A stretch of DNA of 64,000 nucleotides, from contig CALHOU010000019.1 in the NCBI GenBank assembly GCA_938035945.1, positions 1 through 64,000 of the forward strand, in the 5' to 3' direction. This document shows positions 56,210 to 64,000 of the stretch, in pieces; position 1 is the first letter of the stretch, and every line of letters begins with the position of its first letter. The DNA comes from an uncultured Granulosicoccaceae bacterium (GTDB lineage Bacteria; Pseudomonadota; Gammaproteobacteria; Granulosicoccales; Granulosicoccaceae). The notes beneath the pieces were generated by a model. The model was given only the letters and a program-made list of their open reading frames with translations. It was not told where the DNA came from and did no database searches. The position numbers and the translations under genes are program-made.

Positions 56210-57681
56210 TCGTCGTGGGAGAGAAGGACCCGCTAGAAAAGCAGCTTGAAATAGTACAACGAGCCTATTCTCGTGAAAAAAAGCGCCGCAAGTGTGCCGA
56301 AAAAATTCTTGAAGATAAATCCCGAACCTTATATTTGTCCCAACAAGAGCTTACGAATACGACTCAAGCTCTATCGATTGCATCAGATAAACTTGAAAAC
56401 CAAACTGAGTTACTTTCGGATCTCGCAGAAGATTATGATCGAGTAACCAAAGAATTGGCTTACGCTGCCAGAATTCAAAAAAGTCTTCTACCAAACTCCG
56501 TTAGCCATCCTGGATTCTGCGCGACAGGACAGCTCAAACCGGCTCAATTTATAGCTGGAGATGGTTACGATTTCTTCAATTTACGTGATGATATTTTAAG
56601 TTTCTATATTCTTGATGTGGCAGGGCACGGAATTGCCGCGGCCATGACATCGTTTGCCATTCAAATTCAACTTAACCCAAAACTTGATGGGATATGCCAA
56701 AAGCATCTTGCAGACTCTAAAAATATTGAAGAAGCCGTAAGTAACACGATTCTAGAAATAAATCACATTTTCTATCATGAGCACCGAGACTCTCAGTACT
56801 TTACGATGATTTACGGTCTCATAGACTTGAACACTGGCAGAGTAACTTTTGCACAAGCCGGTCACCCTCCTCCCATACAATGTAGTGTTAATTCAGGCAA
56901 AGCAATACCACATGGGAAGGGTGGCACACCTGTGGCAATGTTTGATAAACCTTCTTTTGGAATTTATCACTGCAACATGGAACCGGGAGACAAATTATGT
57001 ATTTATTCAGATGGTATTACAGAATGCAGAAACAAACATGATGAGGAATTTGGTGATGAGCGTCTGATTAATCTATTAGAACGTCACGCCCATCGTACAA
57101 TAAAAGAAACCACCGATTCTGTTATTGCAGAGATATGCACATGGAATGGCGGTGAAATATTTGAAGATGATTTATCCGTGCTTATAATAGAATACAAGAG
57201 CTTAGACGTAGAACATAGCACACCATCTGACCCAAAATTAATTTATAGCAACGCCTGCAAACTAAGCAATTTGACCAAAATACAGCAGGAAATTGAAATT
57301 TTTCTATCGGATTGTTATCAAGACGACATAACATTAAATTTTACAACGCTTGCCATCATTGAAGCCATGGCGAATACATTCGAGCATGGATTTCAATCTA
57401 TCGAGATTTCCGATCCAGAAATACGCATTACGATTAGCAAGGTTGCACAAAAGGTAACCGCTACCATTAAAGACAGTGGAGACACTATCCCAAAAAACGT
57501 ATTGGAACAAATGTCAAACACGGGTGTTAACATGCCTTCTACAGATGTTTCAAACGATGATTTACCTGTTTCTGGATGGGGTTTAAATTTAATAAATAGC
57601 GCCACATCGTCAGTACGCTACTATCAAATAGAAAATTTAAATCATCTCGAACTTACTTTCGATTGCCCAGAACACAAATAG
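56206..57681 (+). CDS. PP2C (SpoIIE-type) phosphatase with HATPase anti-sigma-like domain
   Basis: About 491 residues: an N-terminal coiled coil (about 10-90, KQLEIVQRAYSREKKRRK onwards), a SpoIIE/RsbU PP2C domain (about 90-340) with metal residues in AGDGYDFF, DVAGHGIAAAM, IYSDGITE and EDDLSVLI, and a C-terminal HATPase_c_2 domain (about 360-490) with EAMANTFEHG, KDSGDTIP and GWGLNLI. Thus it joins a partner-switch phosphatase and an RsbW-like kinase in one chain. Starts at TTG 56206 or GTG 56215, inside the H-NOX stop region, so NO sensing is likely its input. No STAS anti-anti-sigma gene is visible nearby. Its 3' end overlaps the convergent polysaccharide gene by 40 bp. Confidence 0.88.
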   Translation: MIVVGEKDPLEKQLEIVQRAYSREKKRRKCAEKILEDKSRTLYLSQQELTNTTQALSIASDKLENQTELLSDLAEDYDRVTKELAYAARIQKSLLPNSVSHPGFCATGQLKPAQFIAGDGYDFFNLRDDILSFYILDVAGHGIAAAMTSFAIQIQLNPKLDGICQKHLADSKNIEEAVSNTILEINHIFYHEHRDSQYFTMIYGLIDLNTGRVTFAQAGHPPPIQCSVNSGKAIPHGKGGTPVAMFDKPSFGIYHCNMEPGDKLCIYSDGITECRNKHDEEFGDERLINLLERHAHRTIKETTDSVIAEICTWNGGEIFEDDLSVLIIEYKSLDVEHSTPSDPKLIYSNACKLSNLTKIQQEIEIFLSDCYQDDITLNFTTLAIIEAMANTFEHGFQSIEISDPEIRITISKVAQKVTATIKDSGDTIPKNVLEQMSNTGVNMPSTDVSNDDLPVSGWGLNLINSATSSVRYYQIENLNHLELTFDCPEHK

Positions 57682-59096
57682 TTTAATCTCAGGAATTTCA
57701 TTAACCCTCTTTTCACCAGGGCCAGTCGATCTGTTGCCAAGAAGGTTGCATCCGCCATTAGTATATCGTCAATCGAACTTTGGCTGTTCAGTTCAATTTG
57801 GGCAGGCCCAAGAATGCCAACTGGATATTCGTCTCTGATAAATTGCCAGGGCTCACTACGACCAGCTAAGTCGTCCGGCCGGCATATTGATACACCAAAC
57901 CAATTCAACTCCCCTAGAAAAACATTGATTAAAAACGGAAGTTTGGACAGTGTGCTATTACGACAGCGAATCCTAAAGCTATTTATCTGATTTTGATTCT
58001 GACCTTTATGACGTGCACTACCTAAGATACGAATACGCTCGATAGGCTTGAGCCCATTTTTCGTAAAAGCATCGAAGAAGGCGAACAACCAAGCCGGAAT
58101 TAATAGTAATAAGATTATACCGGCGACCATTCTTCCAACCACACCGGTGAATTGCGACAAGAAGGCTGTTTCTGTTAATCCACTGATTAGTTGATTGTCA
58201 TTAAGTGTTAGTGATGTACCCAGGTCCACACGTATATAGGTATTGCGCCAAAGTATCGCATTTTCAATATTAAGACGTTCACCTACAAAGGTATTGTCCA
58301 GAATAACGCTGTTGGATATCCGTGTATGTCGATCTACTATGACATTATTACCCACTAAGACGGAGCCTTTGCATTGAACCGATTTCTCTAATCGACAGCC
58401 CTCACCAACCAACATCTCTCCATACTCAAGGTTTCCAGAATCTACTATCGATCTCGATCCCGCTACTAAACCTGGCGATATTTCCTTACCACGAAGTAGT
58501 ATGCCGTTGTAACGGTGGCGAACAACAGCCATGTTTGAAGCTAAGTAGCTCTCGAGAGAGCTTATCCTAGTACAATGCTCCATGTGCAACTGAACCTTAG
58601 CAAAACCATGTTTTGCCACCGATAATCGTGCTGCTCGCACTGAGTCAAAAAAATAGACACCAACATCGACCTCATTGAGCATACCTAGGACAGACGGTTT
58701 GTTTACTAAACACATCTGCTGTAAAGCCTCTTTAATTTCAAAGGACCTAAATACGCTTGCATCTAGTATTAAGTAAGAACATTCATTATCAGGCCGCTCC
58801 TGATCTATAAACTTGGCAGCATCCGTATTTCCGCGAGTCGTGGTATAGGTAATATTCATACCCCAGCGCTCGCCACTTCCAACAAACTCTCGAACCTGTC
58901 CGGCAAAACTGCACACTAGCAACTGAACTTCACGTACAGATAAGGGTATCAGCGACTCCAGCACGTGCTCAATAAGCGGCTTTCCACCTATCGGCAGCAT
59001 TGCTACATTTGTCGTATCTGTTAACGGTTTGAGTAACTCTCCCGCATTGTCTGCTATTACAACGACCTTTATCTCTTTTTCTAGCTCATATTCCAT
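57642..59096 (-). CDS. degenerate nucleotidyltransferase – beta-helix – sugar-transferase-like fusion
   Basis: 484 residues in three parts. Residues 1 to about 190 resemble sugar-phosphate nucleotidyltransferases (NVAMLPIGGKPLIEHVLESL), but the GGxGTRL signature reads ADNAGELL, so catalysis is doubtful. About 200-310 is a hexapeptide left-handed beta helix. From about 320 a TM helix leads to a remnant of a bacterial sugar transferase (TLSKLPFLINVFLGELNWFG, YPVGILGPAQIEL), in which the catalytic residues are lost. A GAAGAGGTG ribosome site precedes the ATG, which overlaps the upstream stop as TAATG. Perhaps a structural or regulatory partner of the intact fusion encoded before it. Confidence 0.7.
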   Translation of the reverse strand: MEYELEKEIKVVVIADNAGELLKPLTDTTNVAMLPIGGKPLIEHVLESLIPLSVREVQLLVCSFAGQVREFVGSGERWGMNITYTTTRGNTDAAKFIDQERPDNECSYLILDASVFRSFEIKEALQQMCLVNKPSVLGMLNEVDVGVYFFDSVRAARLSVAKHGFAKVQLHMEHCTRISSLESYLASNMAVVRHRYNGILLRGKEISPGLVAGSRSIVDSGNLEYGEMLVGEGCRLEKSVQCKGSVLVGNNVIVDRHTRISNSVILDNTFVGERLNIENAILWRNTYIRVDLGTSLTLNDNQLISGLTETAFLSQFTGVVGRMVAGIILLLLIPAWLFAFFDAFTKNGLKPIERIRILGSARHKGQNQNQINSFRIRCRNSTLSKLPFLINVFLGELNWFGVSICRPDDLAGRSEPWQFIRDEYPVGILGPAQIELNSQSSIDDILMADATFLATDRLALVKRGLMKFLRLNYLCSGQSKVSSR

Positions 59097-61012
59097 TAGT
59101 AAGCACCTCTTCCGGAAAAAACAGCAGGTATAGTTTTCAGCAAGATAATGATGTCATTTAATGTTCCACGCGACTCCAGATAATCAATATCTAATTCAAC
59201 TTGTTCTTCAAAAGTTGTATCCGATCTGCCGGACACTTGCCACAAACCTGTAATGCCTGGCGTGACTTCAAGTCGACGTCTATCTCGACCCGAATACTTA
59301 TCGACCTCATTTGGCAATGGAGGCCTTGGACCCACTAGAGACATTTCACCTTTTAAAACGTTAATGAGCTGAGGCAATTCATCGATCGAATATCTACGTA
59401 TAGTTCTTCCAATTCTTGTAACGCGTGGATCAATTTTCATCTTAAAGGTGACTCCACCAGCAACCTCATTGGACTCCAATAACACATTCTGCGCTCTTTC
59501 AGCATCAGTTCTCATTGATCGGAACTTGAGCATATTAAAGGGCTCACCGTATCGTCCAATACGGTTTTGCTGAAACAACACAGGACCACGTGATTCGATC
59601 TTAATAATAATGGAGACCAACAGCATCAGCGGAGACAAAAATACAAGAGCACTAGATGCAACAACGATATCTATAAATCGTTTTGTTATTTTTAGCAATT
59701 GATGCCGAATAATCCATACATTCTGTTGGCGTATATATCTTTTATTGGATTGAATACCTGTCCTGTACGGATTCATGAAACGTCTATAGGTGGCAACACC
59801 ACTATCATCTTTTGATTGGCGATATATTCGATACAGGAAAAGAGGATTACCAATCAAATACCGTTTCCACAATCGCATCGGTTCTTGCTTGAGCCTCCAT
59901 ACCCACTCCATACCTATATCTTGAACCCACCTTGGAGCTCTGGAGATTCGACTTGTATGAAAATCAAATAAGCCTCCAACACCTATCTGCACTAAAGAAC
60001 TAAAATTATTAAAGTTATTTTCAATAAACCCCTCTTGGATTGGTGCTCCTAAACCCACTAATAATATATCCGCTTTAGATTCATTAATAGAGCGAATAAT
60101 ATCGGGCAATTCCTGGGATCCAAAATATCCATGTTGTGTACCAACTATTCTAAGGTTGGGAAAACACTTGCGTAATTCTTTCGCCGCATCCTCCGAAACA
60201 CCAGGCTTACCACCCAGTAAATATATGGAGTAATCGTTCTCTAGACAGCGTGTACACAGCCTTGGAAGCAAATCTGTTCCATTGACATTGCCCTTTAAAT
60301 TTACGCCAAGTATTCTCGCGCCCATTTGTAAACCAATACCATCGGCGAATACAGCTGTCATTCTTGATAAGGTTTCTCTATATGGGATATTCTTTACTGA
60401 AATGTTCAGGCAATCTGCATTTACAAACGCATATCGCGACTTCTGGTTTGCATCCAGCCCATTTACAATCATAGATACAGCATCGTCTAATACCATATTG
60501 TCAATGGGAACACCTAGCATGCTAAATTGTTCCGGGCTTTGATAACTAGATTTACCTACAAGAAGCTTTATGAGAAGGTATCGAAACAATACACCCAGCT
60601 TGGCCAAGATGGATTCACTAGAGGCAACCTCGTTCTCGTACTGAGTACCACTGCGTTCTCGTAGCTTTTGTAAATTAACAAGGCAGCATTTCTCACCTCC
60701 TAAGACTGAATCACCATAGTCAATTGTTCGCTGCTTAGAGATCGCCTCATCTAATAGCAGCCCGTTACCCACGAATACCACATCACCATTGACTATGTTA
60801 AACAAATAACCCAAATTTCTACCATACATAAACCCTGCAAATTTGAGTATGGATACTGACCCTGAACTCGTCACTAATTGCGTTTTTTCAAACACCGAAC
60901 CTAACTTATATAACGCCACAATTGATCTAAACACCAAAAACGGCATTATCACCAAAATGACAATAACAGCCAGGATTCTGTCAAAACAACACTCATTCAC
61001 TGCTCTACTCAA
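59096..61012 (-). CDS. WecG/TagA glycosyltransferase fused to a polyprenyl-phosphate sugar transferase
   Basis: 638 residues. Residues 1 to about 110 look like a decayed sugar transferase start (DRILAVIVILVIMPFLVFRS, later NIVNGDVVFVGN). About 165-400 is a WecG/TagA/CpsF (GT26) domain with VFADGIGLQMGARILG, VNGTDLLPRLC and LLGGKPGVSEDAAKEL. From about 440 is an intact bacterial sugar transferase (WcaJ-like) with a TM helix, KFRSMRTDAE, ELPQLINVLKGEMSLVGPRPPL and GITGLWQVSGRS. It should both start the lipid-linked repeat unit and add a second sugar. Start overlaps the sulfotransferase stop by 4 bp. Confidence 0.87.
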   Translation of the reverse strand: MSRAVNECCFDRILAVIVILVIMPFLVFRSIVALYKLGSVFEKTQLVTSSGSVSILKFAGFMYGRNLGYLFNIVNGDVVFVGNGLLLDEAISKQRTIDYGDSVLGGEKCCLVNLQKLRERSGTQYENEVASSESILAKLGVLFRYLLIKLLVGKSSYQSPEQFSMLGVPIDNMVLDDAVSMIVNGLDANQKSRYAFVNADCLNISVKNIPYRETLSRMTAVFADGIGLQMGARILGVNLKGNVNGTDLLPRLCTRCLENDYSIYLLGGKPGVSEDAAKELRKCFPNLRIVGTQHGYFGSQELPDIIRSINESKADILLVGLGAPIQEGFIENNFNNFSSLVQIGVGGLFDFHTSRISRAPRWVQDIGMEWVWRLKQEPMRLWKRYLIGNPLFLYRIYRQSKDDSGVATYRRFMNPYRTGIQSNKRYIRQQNVWIIRHQLLKITKRFIDIVVASSALVFLSPLMLLVSIIIKIESRGPVLFQQNRIGRYGEPFNMLKFRSMRTDAERAQNVLLESNEVAGGVTFKMKIDPRVTRIGRTIRRYSIDELPQLINVLKGEMSLVGPRPPLPNEVDKYSGRDRRRLEVTPGITGLWQVSGRSDTTFEEQVELDIDYLESRGTLNDIIILLKTIPAVFSGRGAY

Positions 61013-61908
61013 GATCTATTCCTCGCTGTAAAGCTCTTTCTGCTTTCAGGTGAGTCGACAGAAAACCCATAGCTTTTAGAATGATTTGCCAATAGAAATG
61101 AAATAAGCCTTTTTTGCAGCCAATGTAAGCTGCCTTTTTTCTTTCTTGCGAAAGTAGCAGGCTCTTTCACTTCAGTACCGGATAGTTGTCCAAATTCGCC
61201 ATACTTATGCAGGGTGAATCCTTGATGTAGCATAGTTTGCAAAGTTCGGTCGTCCACTGGACTATTCAGGTACTTCATTATCGTTTTCAAAGTAGTTGTG
61301 GGGCATGATTTAAGCGATTCATACCGCACAACACAAATTCCAGGATCGCTGAGTAGTAACTCCTCTGTGCCTGGGCTGGAGAAAAAATACTGATATTTTC
61401 TAATCGCGAAAAATGTTGATTTGGGCGCCCAACTTTGCCCCCAACTTTCGGCTGCATTCAGAATAGATTCGATAACATCTTCCGGCTTTCGCAGCAAAAC
61501 AATTATTCGTGCGTCCGGAAACACACTACGAATATCAGCAATGCAGCGCAAATGATCAGGAGTTTTATCAAGAAACATTTTGTTTTCATTATATTCTGGC
61601 ACATTAGAATACACACGCTTAGCCGTTTCTCGAAGTAACTCAAGAAAATCCTCCTCCGTAAGATAGGCAGGCAAACCAATTCCACCACGACCATCTTCAA
61701 AGTTGAGTATATGCTTCCAGCTGTTTATCATCGGCTGTAGAAAATGATTGAAAAGATGCGACTCCTGAGCTGTACCTATTTCTGGGTGGTTACTTAAAAT
61801 ACCTTGCAACCAGGTTGTTCCACTGCGCGGCGGCCCAACCAAGAAAACCATTTTCTCATTTATGTCTTGGTCTTGATCTTTTTCATTTATATTAGAGTTT
61901 GTATTCAT
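61009..61908 (-). CDS. sulfotransferase family protein
   Basis: 299 residues of the PAPS-dependent sulfotransferase fold. The 5'-phosphosulfate loop VGPPRSGTTWLQGILSNHPE is at about 22-41, and the 3'-phosphate region lies around RIIVLLRKPEDVIESILN. It likely sulfates a sugar of the polysaccharide made by this operon, typical of marine bacterial glycans. Overlaps both neighbours by 4 bp. Confidence 0.88.
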   Translation of the reverse strand: MNTNSNINEKDQDQDINEKMVFLVGPPRSGTTWLQGILSNHPEIGTAQESHLFNHFLQPMINSWKHILNFEDGRGGIGLPAYLTEEDFLELLRETAKRVYSNVPEYNENKMFLDKTPDHLRCIADIRSVFPDARIIVLLRKPEDVIESILNAAESWGQSWAPKSTFFAIRKYQYFFSSPGTEELLLSDPGICVVRYESLKSCPTTTLKTIMKYLNSPVDDRTLQTMLHQGFTLHKYGEFGQLSGTEVKEPATFARKKKGSLHWLQKRLISFLLANHSKSYGFSVDSPESRKSFTARNRS

Positions 61909-62984
61909 GAGCGAACCAACAATTTATTAATAATGAACACTTTTGCAACAACTGCCGACGCAGCATCTTTTACTTTTATTCTTAGAGACTGAATTTGCCC
62001 GGTAACAAACAGTCCAATCGGCATAAGCCTATTAAAACTCTGAGCCGGCAACAGCTTGAGTAAATATGCCGAGATTCCTGTAACTATGGTTCTGGATGGC
62101 TCGTGAAGAACAATACTCCAATCCATCACAATTGATTTCTTGAACATGTCCACAGCCATGGGACCGTCTGCCAGACGTATCGCTTGCCTGGATAAATACC
62201 TTAGTTGGTAGGCTTTCGCTCTTCTGCCATGCTGTTCAATGAGTTCGGGCGCGTACGATTGGGTTTTTGTTATTACTTTTTCCCAAGTGTCTAACTGCTT
62301 AGGTATGTTCGCTGACAGCCCTCCAGAATTGAGTCGATACAACGTAAGTGGCTCAGACAGTCCTTCTATACGCCATCTGGTAAGTAATCTAATGCGCAAC
62401 CAACATTCGATGTCTTCTGATTGTCTGAATGATTCGTCGAAGTAACTATCATTATCACAATGACCATTATTAGCTGAAAATTTAATATCATCGAACACCT
62501 GCTTTCGAACTACTGGCGCTGAACCATTACCAATAGGATTTCTACACAACAGATATTCAGGCGGCACATGATCCAATCGAGGCATCTGATGAGTTCCTAA
62601 TTTCTCACCTTTTTCATCGATAAAGGCTGACCTGGAGAAACTTAAACCGATAGAGTCATTAGATCTAAAGTGTGCAAGATGTTGTTCTAACTTAGTTGGT
62701 TCCCACACGTCATCTGAATCCAAGAAAGCGATGTAATCGCCTGACGCAAATCGAATACCTGTATTTCTGGCGCCAGCAAGGCCTCTATTTTCAGAATGAC
62801 GGACTATTTTTATTCGTCTGTCATCAAATTGCTTGCAGAGCTCAATGCTTCTATCTGGCGAACAATCATCGATAACTAACAATTCAAAGTCTTTATGTGT
62901 TTGATCTAACACCGACTGAACAGCCGATTCAACAAACTCCTCTACGCGGAAAACCGGCATCACTACTGATACAAAACTCATCAT
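61905..62984 (-). CDS. family 2 glycosyltransferase
   Basis: 359 residues. The GT-A fold opens with VSVVMPVFRVEEFVESAVQS; nucleotide-sugar residues are seen in VIDDCSPDRS and the metal-binding DSDD in IAFLDSDDVWEP, with further family motifs GLAGARNTGIR. The C-terminal 120 residues are helical and may associate with the membrane. Adds one sugar to the growing repeat unit. The stop overlaps the sulfotransferase start, and its start overlaps the flippase stop, each by 4 bp. Confidence 0.9.
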   Translation of the reverse strand: MMSFVSVVMPVFRVEEFVESAVQSVLDQTHKDFELLVIDDCSPDRSIELCKQFDDRRIKIVRHSENRGLAGARNTGIRFASGDYIAFLDSDDVWEPTKLEQHLAHFRSNDSIGLSFSRSAFIDEKGEKLGTHQMPRLDHVPPEYLLCRNPIGNGSAPVVRKQVFDDIKFSANNGHCDNDSYFDESFRQSEDIECWLRIRLLTRWRIEGLSEPLTLYRLNSGGLSANIPKQLDTWEKVITKTQSYAPELIEQHGRRAKAYQLRYLSRQAIRLADGPMAVDMFKKSIVMDWSIVLHEPSRTIVTGISAYLLKLLPAQSFNRLMPIGLFVTGQIQSLRIKVKDAASAVVAKVFIINKLLVRS

Positions 62985-64000
62985 ACAAATCCTCGAATAA
63001 CAGGGAGCGAACTATGCTCTTCAACTTCCCGACGTGGTTTGACCACGAATAAAAAATGCAAAGGAGCCGCTATGAATTGAACACTCACAATGGCAATCAC
63101 TAAACCCAATAACCCCCAGTACAAACCAATAATCATTGCTAACACAAACGTACACGTATAAAAACAGTTCCAACGCAGATCATCTGAGGGCCGATTCTGG
63201 GCGCGAATATACTGCGCACCTGCCTCAGTAATAAGTAAAGGTATACCCATCAGGCATAGGAGTGACACATACGTTACAGCCCCCAGTTCTTCCCATTTTT
63301 CACCAAACAAAAATGGAACGTAATACTGCGCAAAGTAAGCCTGAGCACACAACAAAGGAACCAATAGCAGAAGCATGTACGTAACGCCTTTTACGTATAT
63401 GGATTTCATCTCCAATAAATTATGCTTTGCTTTACAAAGATACGGATAGAAAGCATTATTCAGCGATGTTATAAAGCCTCTGGACAAACCGAGGCCTGCG
63501 TTATACGCAAAATAATAGACACCGAGAGAATGCATACCGAGAAAGTAGCCGATTAGGATATAGTCGATGTTATGCCGTACAACGCCCAGCAACTCAACAC
63601 CCAGCACTCGTCCATTAAAGCTAAGATGGTCTGACAAATAGTCTAGTGAAAGTTTTGAAGAAGGTCGCCAATCAGACCCAGTCTGGTGCAACTTAACCCA
63701 TAGAGGAATTACCAATAATTTGGGCAGCACCAAAGCCCATACACCAAAGCCAAGCAACACCAGTATCAATATTAAAACTGCATCGCATACAGTTTGTAGA
63801 ATTTCTGTTTTCGCCAGTAAATCAACTTTTCTGTCACGCAGGTTTCGAGCTGCATGTACTTGTCCTATCGGAAGCAATAGGTAACTCACGCCCAAAGTGC
63901 ACACCAAATAAAACAAGGTCTCATTTTCGTAAACGCTCGCGAGAATACCACCAATCAAACATTGAAGTAAAAACAAAGCCAATCCAACGATCCAATTTAC
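62981..64000 (-). CDS. polysaccharide flippase (Wzx/MOP superfamily), N-terminus outside window
   Basis: Partial: the frame is open to the right edge (VNWIVG precedes the TTG that the ORF track uses as start), so about 140 N-terminal residues of a usual 480 are missing. The visible 340 residues carry eight or nine TM helices, with YILIGYFLGMHSLGVYYFAYNAGLGLS typical of Wzx-like oligosaccharide flippases. It moves the lipid-linked repeat unit across the inner membrane. First visible gene of the leftward operon. Confidence 0.85.
   Translation of the reverse strand, partial: VNWIVGLALFLLQCLIGGILASVYENETLFYLVCTLGVSYLLLPIGQVHAARNLRDRKVDLLAKTEILQTVCDAVLILILVLLGFGVWALVLPKLLVIPLWVKLHQTGSDWRPSSKLSLDYLSDHLSFNGRVLGVELLGVVRHNIDYILIGYFLGMHSLGVYYFAYNAGLGLSRGFITSLNNAFYPYLCKAKHNLLEMKSIYVKGVTYMLLLLVPLLCAQAYFAQYYVPFLFGEKWEELGAVTYVSLLCLMGIPLLITEAGAQYIRAQNRPSDDLRWNCFYTCTFVLAMIIGLYWGLLGLVIAIVSVQFIAAPLHFLFVVKPRREVEEHSSLPVIRGFV

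Overview
The window reads as chromosomal DNA of a Gram-negative gammaproteobacterium, probably marine. The grounds are the sucA-sucB-lpd-sucC-sucD block, FadD, PepN, Ada, an EnvC-like divisome activator, a C-terminal processing protease, and small families typical of Gammaproteobacteria (DUF1244, DUF3301, YchJ, probably DUF6231). A sulfotransferase in a polysaccharide operon fits a marine habitat. I see no rRNA, tRNA, CRISPR array, prophage or intact transposase. Assignment below class level is not possible from the sequence alone.

Layout. 1-4.6 kb (+): a four-gene catabolic operon with a NicX-like Fe dioxygenase, a NicD-like alpha/beta hydrolase, an acyl-CoA dehydrogenase and an acyl-CoA ligase; a palindromic repeat sits on the ligase 3' end. 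4.8-9 kb: 2OG-Fe(II) oxygenase, dual-specificity phosphatase and APH-like kinase (-), then an EamA exporter and a GNAT acetyltransferase (+). 9-17.8 kb (-): an unusual isocitrate dehydrogenase followed by the 2-oxoglutarate dehydrogenase and succinyl-CoA synthetase genes. 18-35.6 kb: housekeeping genes for fatty acids, sulfur transfer, NUDIX, phospholipid remodelling, cold shock, PepN, cell division, periplasmic proteolysis and alkylation repair.

35.9-43.7 kb is the most distinctive region: a divergent RiPP locus of lasso-peptide type. Leftward run an ABC exporter, an asparagine-synthetase-like macrolactam synthetase and a 54-codon precursor. Rightward run an HprK-like kinase, a PqqD-like leader-binding protein (B1), a transglutaminase-fold leader peptidase (B2) and a nucleotidyltransferase, ended by a terminator. 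The precursor has a paeninodin-type leader, but its predicted core is almost only Gly, Ser and Asn, has a single Asp as possible ring acceptor, has no bulky plug residue, and ends in Ser, the residue type that paeninodin-type kinases phosphorylate. I consider this locus the best candidate for an undescribed system.

43.8-55.4 kb: Fe-dependent alcohol dehydrogenase, HIT protein and EamA exporter in one operon (with a second copy of the palindromic repeat at its end), a repeat-containing lipoprotein with a peptidoglycan-binding domain, a proline-racemase-family enzyme, a uracil-DNA-glycosylase-family protein, a decayed alkD, and several transporters. 55.7-57.7 kb: an NO-type H-NOX sensor overlapping a PP2C phosphatase that also carries an anti-sigma-type ATPase domain. 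57.6-64 kb (-): a tightly coupled polysaccharide operon (flippase, GT2, sulfotransferase, a sugar-transferase/WecG/sugar-transferase fusion, and a degenerate nucleotidyltransferase/beta-helix/sugar-transferase fusion) that runs off the right edge.
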